A stretch of DNA of 64,000 nt, taken from Geothermobacter ehrlichii (GTDB taxonomy: Bacteria; Desulfobacterota; Desulfuromonadia; Desulfuromonadales; Geothermobacteraceae). Below the pieces are notes generated by a model, which was not told the DNA's origin, did not search any database, and saw only the letters and a program-made list of their open reading frames with translations. Below are positions 63,088-64,000 of the stretch, piece by piece (the stretch's first letter is position 1; every line of letters starts with the position of its first letter). The position numbers and the translations under genes are program-made. Location of the stretch: positions 1 to 64,000 of the forward strand of contig NZ_VNIB01000006.1 in assembly GCF_008124615.1 (NCBI RefSeq), written 5' to 3'.

Positions 63088-63600
63088 ATGCTGAGCGACA
63101 AACTGCTGGATGCTCTGAACGAGCAGATGAAAAACGAGTTCTTTTCGGCCTATCTCTACATGGCCATCGCCGGATATTTCGAAGCGGAAGATCTGCCGGG
63201 CATCGCCTCCTGGATGCGGGTGCAGACCCTGGAGGAGATGACTCACGGCGAAAAGTTCTTCAACTTTATCACCGAAGCCGGCGGACGCACCGATTTTCGC
63301 GCTTTCGACGCCCCGAAAAATCTCTTCGATTCTCCGCTGGAAGCCTTCAGGTTCAGCCTCGAGCATGAAAAATTCGTCACTGCCAGCATCAACAAACTGA
63401 TGGATCTGGCCAAAGAAGAAGGCAATCACGCCGCCCAGATCTTTCTGCAGTGGTTCGTCACCGAACAGGTCGAGGAAGAGGCCAGCTTCGCCCTGATCAT
63501 CCGTAAACTCGAACGCATCGGTAACGACGGCAACGGCCTGCTGCGCCTCGACGAGGAGCTGAGCGCCCGCACTTTTGTCCCGCCCACCGCCGCCAAATGA
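63088..63600 (+). CDS. ftnA: ferritin
   Basis: 170 residues of non-haem ferritin. LNEQMKNEFFSAYLYMAIAG has the first ferroxidase Glu, LEEMTHGEKFFNFI the ExxH pair, and LQWFVTEQVEEEASF the later Gln/Glu. Twenty-four such subunits oxidise Fe(II) and store it in the cytoplasm, useful to an anaerobe that meets oxygen or high iron. The ATG at 63088 follows CGGAGGTC. A 20-bp palindrome (GACCGCCC/GGGCGGTC at 63616-63635) follows the stop and may be its terminator. Confidence 0.95.
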   Translation: MLSDKLLDALNEQMKNEFFSAYLYMAIAGYFEAEDLPGIASWMRVQTLEEMTHGEKFFNFITEAGGRTDFRAFDAPKNLFDSPLEAFRFSLEHEKFVTASINKLMDLAKEEGNHAAQIFLQWFVTEQVEEEASFALIIRKLERIGNDGNGLLRLDEELSARTFVPPTAAK

Positions 63601-63615
63601 CCTGATCGATTTCGG

Positions 63616-63635
63616 GACCGCCCGGCCGGGCGGTC
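63616..63635 (+). terminator. palindromic hairpin after ferritin
   Basis: GACCGCCCGGCCGGGCGGTC is a perfect palindrome 15 bp past the ferritin stop. No T-run follows, so termination efficiency is uncertain. Confidence 0.5.
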
Positions 63636-63769
63636 ACCGTTCGCCCCCACTCCCGAACAGACAAATTTCATCTAACACCAATGACATGCGCTATCTGCCG
63701 GTCGTGGGCTTGCGGACACGGAGCCACACCAGCCGCGACAGTTTTTTCAACATCCTGCTAAAGTCAGCC

Positions 63770-63985
63770 GGCCCCGCGCCGATAAGATAGGCAAGCGGGG
63801 TCCCGGACAGGGGATGATCACGACCGGTGCCAGCCGGTTCGTCAGCTTGCAGAAAAGTCCCGCTTCCGGCAAGACGTGGTGAGCAGGCCCGCCCTGGCAG
63901 CGGGAAGCCTGAAGCGTTCTTCCGGGGGCCACCATTGGTTCGTGGGACGAAACGGGCGACCGGCGTGATCCTCCACTGTCACCCG
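63770..63985 (+). ncRNA. ssrS: probable 6S RNA
   Basis: The layout follows 6S RNA: GGCAAGCGGGG near the 5' side, a large bulge, then GGTGAGCAGGCCCGCCC...GCGGGAAGCCTGAAGC, close to the conserved GGTGAGCA...GAGAAGCCT segment, and CCACCATTGGTTCGTGGG on the 3' arm. 6S RNA mimics an open promoter and binds sigma-70 RNA polymerase in stationary phase. No protein frame fits here. The exact ends, especially the closing stem, are unclear and the 3' end may lie close to the window edge. Confidence 0.55.
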
Positions 63986-64000
63986 AACGGACAAAACCCT

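Overview
The window looks like a chromosome segment from a Gram-negative, strictly anaerobic deltaproteobacterium of the Desulfuromonas/Geobacter type. The evidence is an oxygen-independent (cbi-type) cobamide operon with a ThiC-like BzaF candidate, ETF genes next to an EMR-type membrane FeS oxidoreductase, a lipid A-type acyltransferase, an outer-membrane protein and a 6S RNA candidate. This placement is inferred from gene content; no rRNA or other phylogenetic marker is present.

Two very different halves meet near 41.7-42.1 kb. Bases 1-41.7 kb are an AT-richer accessory region in which every metabolic gene lies on the minus strand. It is littered with dead or partial insertion sequences (IS3 x4, IS5, IS4 x2, IS30, IS21, an IS1380-like remnant). 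It holds: a nitroreductase and an acyl-CoA dehydrogenase (0.9-2.7 kb); a stand-alone ribBA (3.8-5.0 kb); a block of alpha-methylacyl-CoA racemase, broken glutaryl-CoA dehydrogenase, frameshifted ETF:quinone oxidoreductase, etfB and etfA (7.1-13.3 kb); a MaoC hydratase and a Cat1-type CoA-transferase (13.3-15.8 kb); an SDR, thiolase, HMG-CoA-synthase/OB-fold fusion and second acyl-CoA dehydrogenase (17.0-22.1 kb); small hotdog, SnoaL and DUF3870 proteins, a broken CitE-like lyase and a second racemase (23.2-28.8 kb); MmgE/PrpD, two old-yellow-enzyme/2,4-dienoyl-CoA-reductase-like proteins around a complete fixBCX-fixA set, and a ferredoxin (28.8-38.5 kb); and an outer-membrane protein of the phenol MetA-like class (39.2-40.1 kb).

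Taken together the accessory half reads as a CoA-ester degradation island. CoA transfer activates an acid; racemase, acyl-CoA dehydrogenase, MFE-2-like hydratase, MFE-2-like dehydrogenase and SCP-x-like thiolase then form an R-specific beta-oxidation cycle of the kind used for alpha-methyl-branched chains. FixABCX, ETF, ferredoxin and the OYE-like reductases handle electrons. The substrate is not identifiable from sequence. No transcription regulator was recognised in the island, and several genes are decayed (gcdH, the EMR gene, citE-like).

Bases 42.1-64 kb are GC-rich and tightly packed. After azlCD on the plus strand comes a lipid A-type acyltransferase, a DUF423 protein and a long minus-strand cobamide operon: cobO-cobU-cobT-cobS-cobC-cbiA-bzaF-cbiX/C-cbiD-cbiET-cbiF-cbiG-cbiH/P-cbiB-cobD, preceded by a cobalamin riboswitch and an intrinsic terminator. 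Two gene fusions (cbiX-cbiC and cbiH-cbiP) and several copies of an intergenic repeat family occur inside it. cbiL and cbiJ are not in the window. Upstream lie a SemiSWEET-like gene, engB, an exported protein of unknown function, ferritin and a probable 6S RNA at the right edge.
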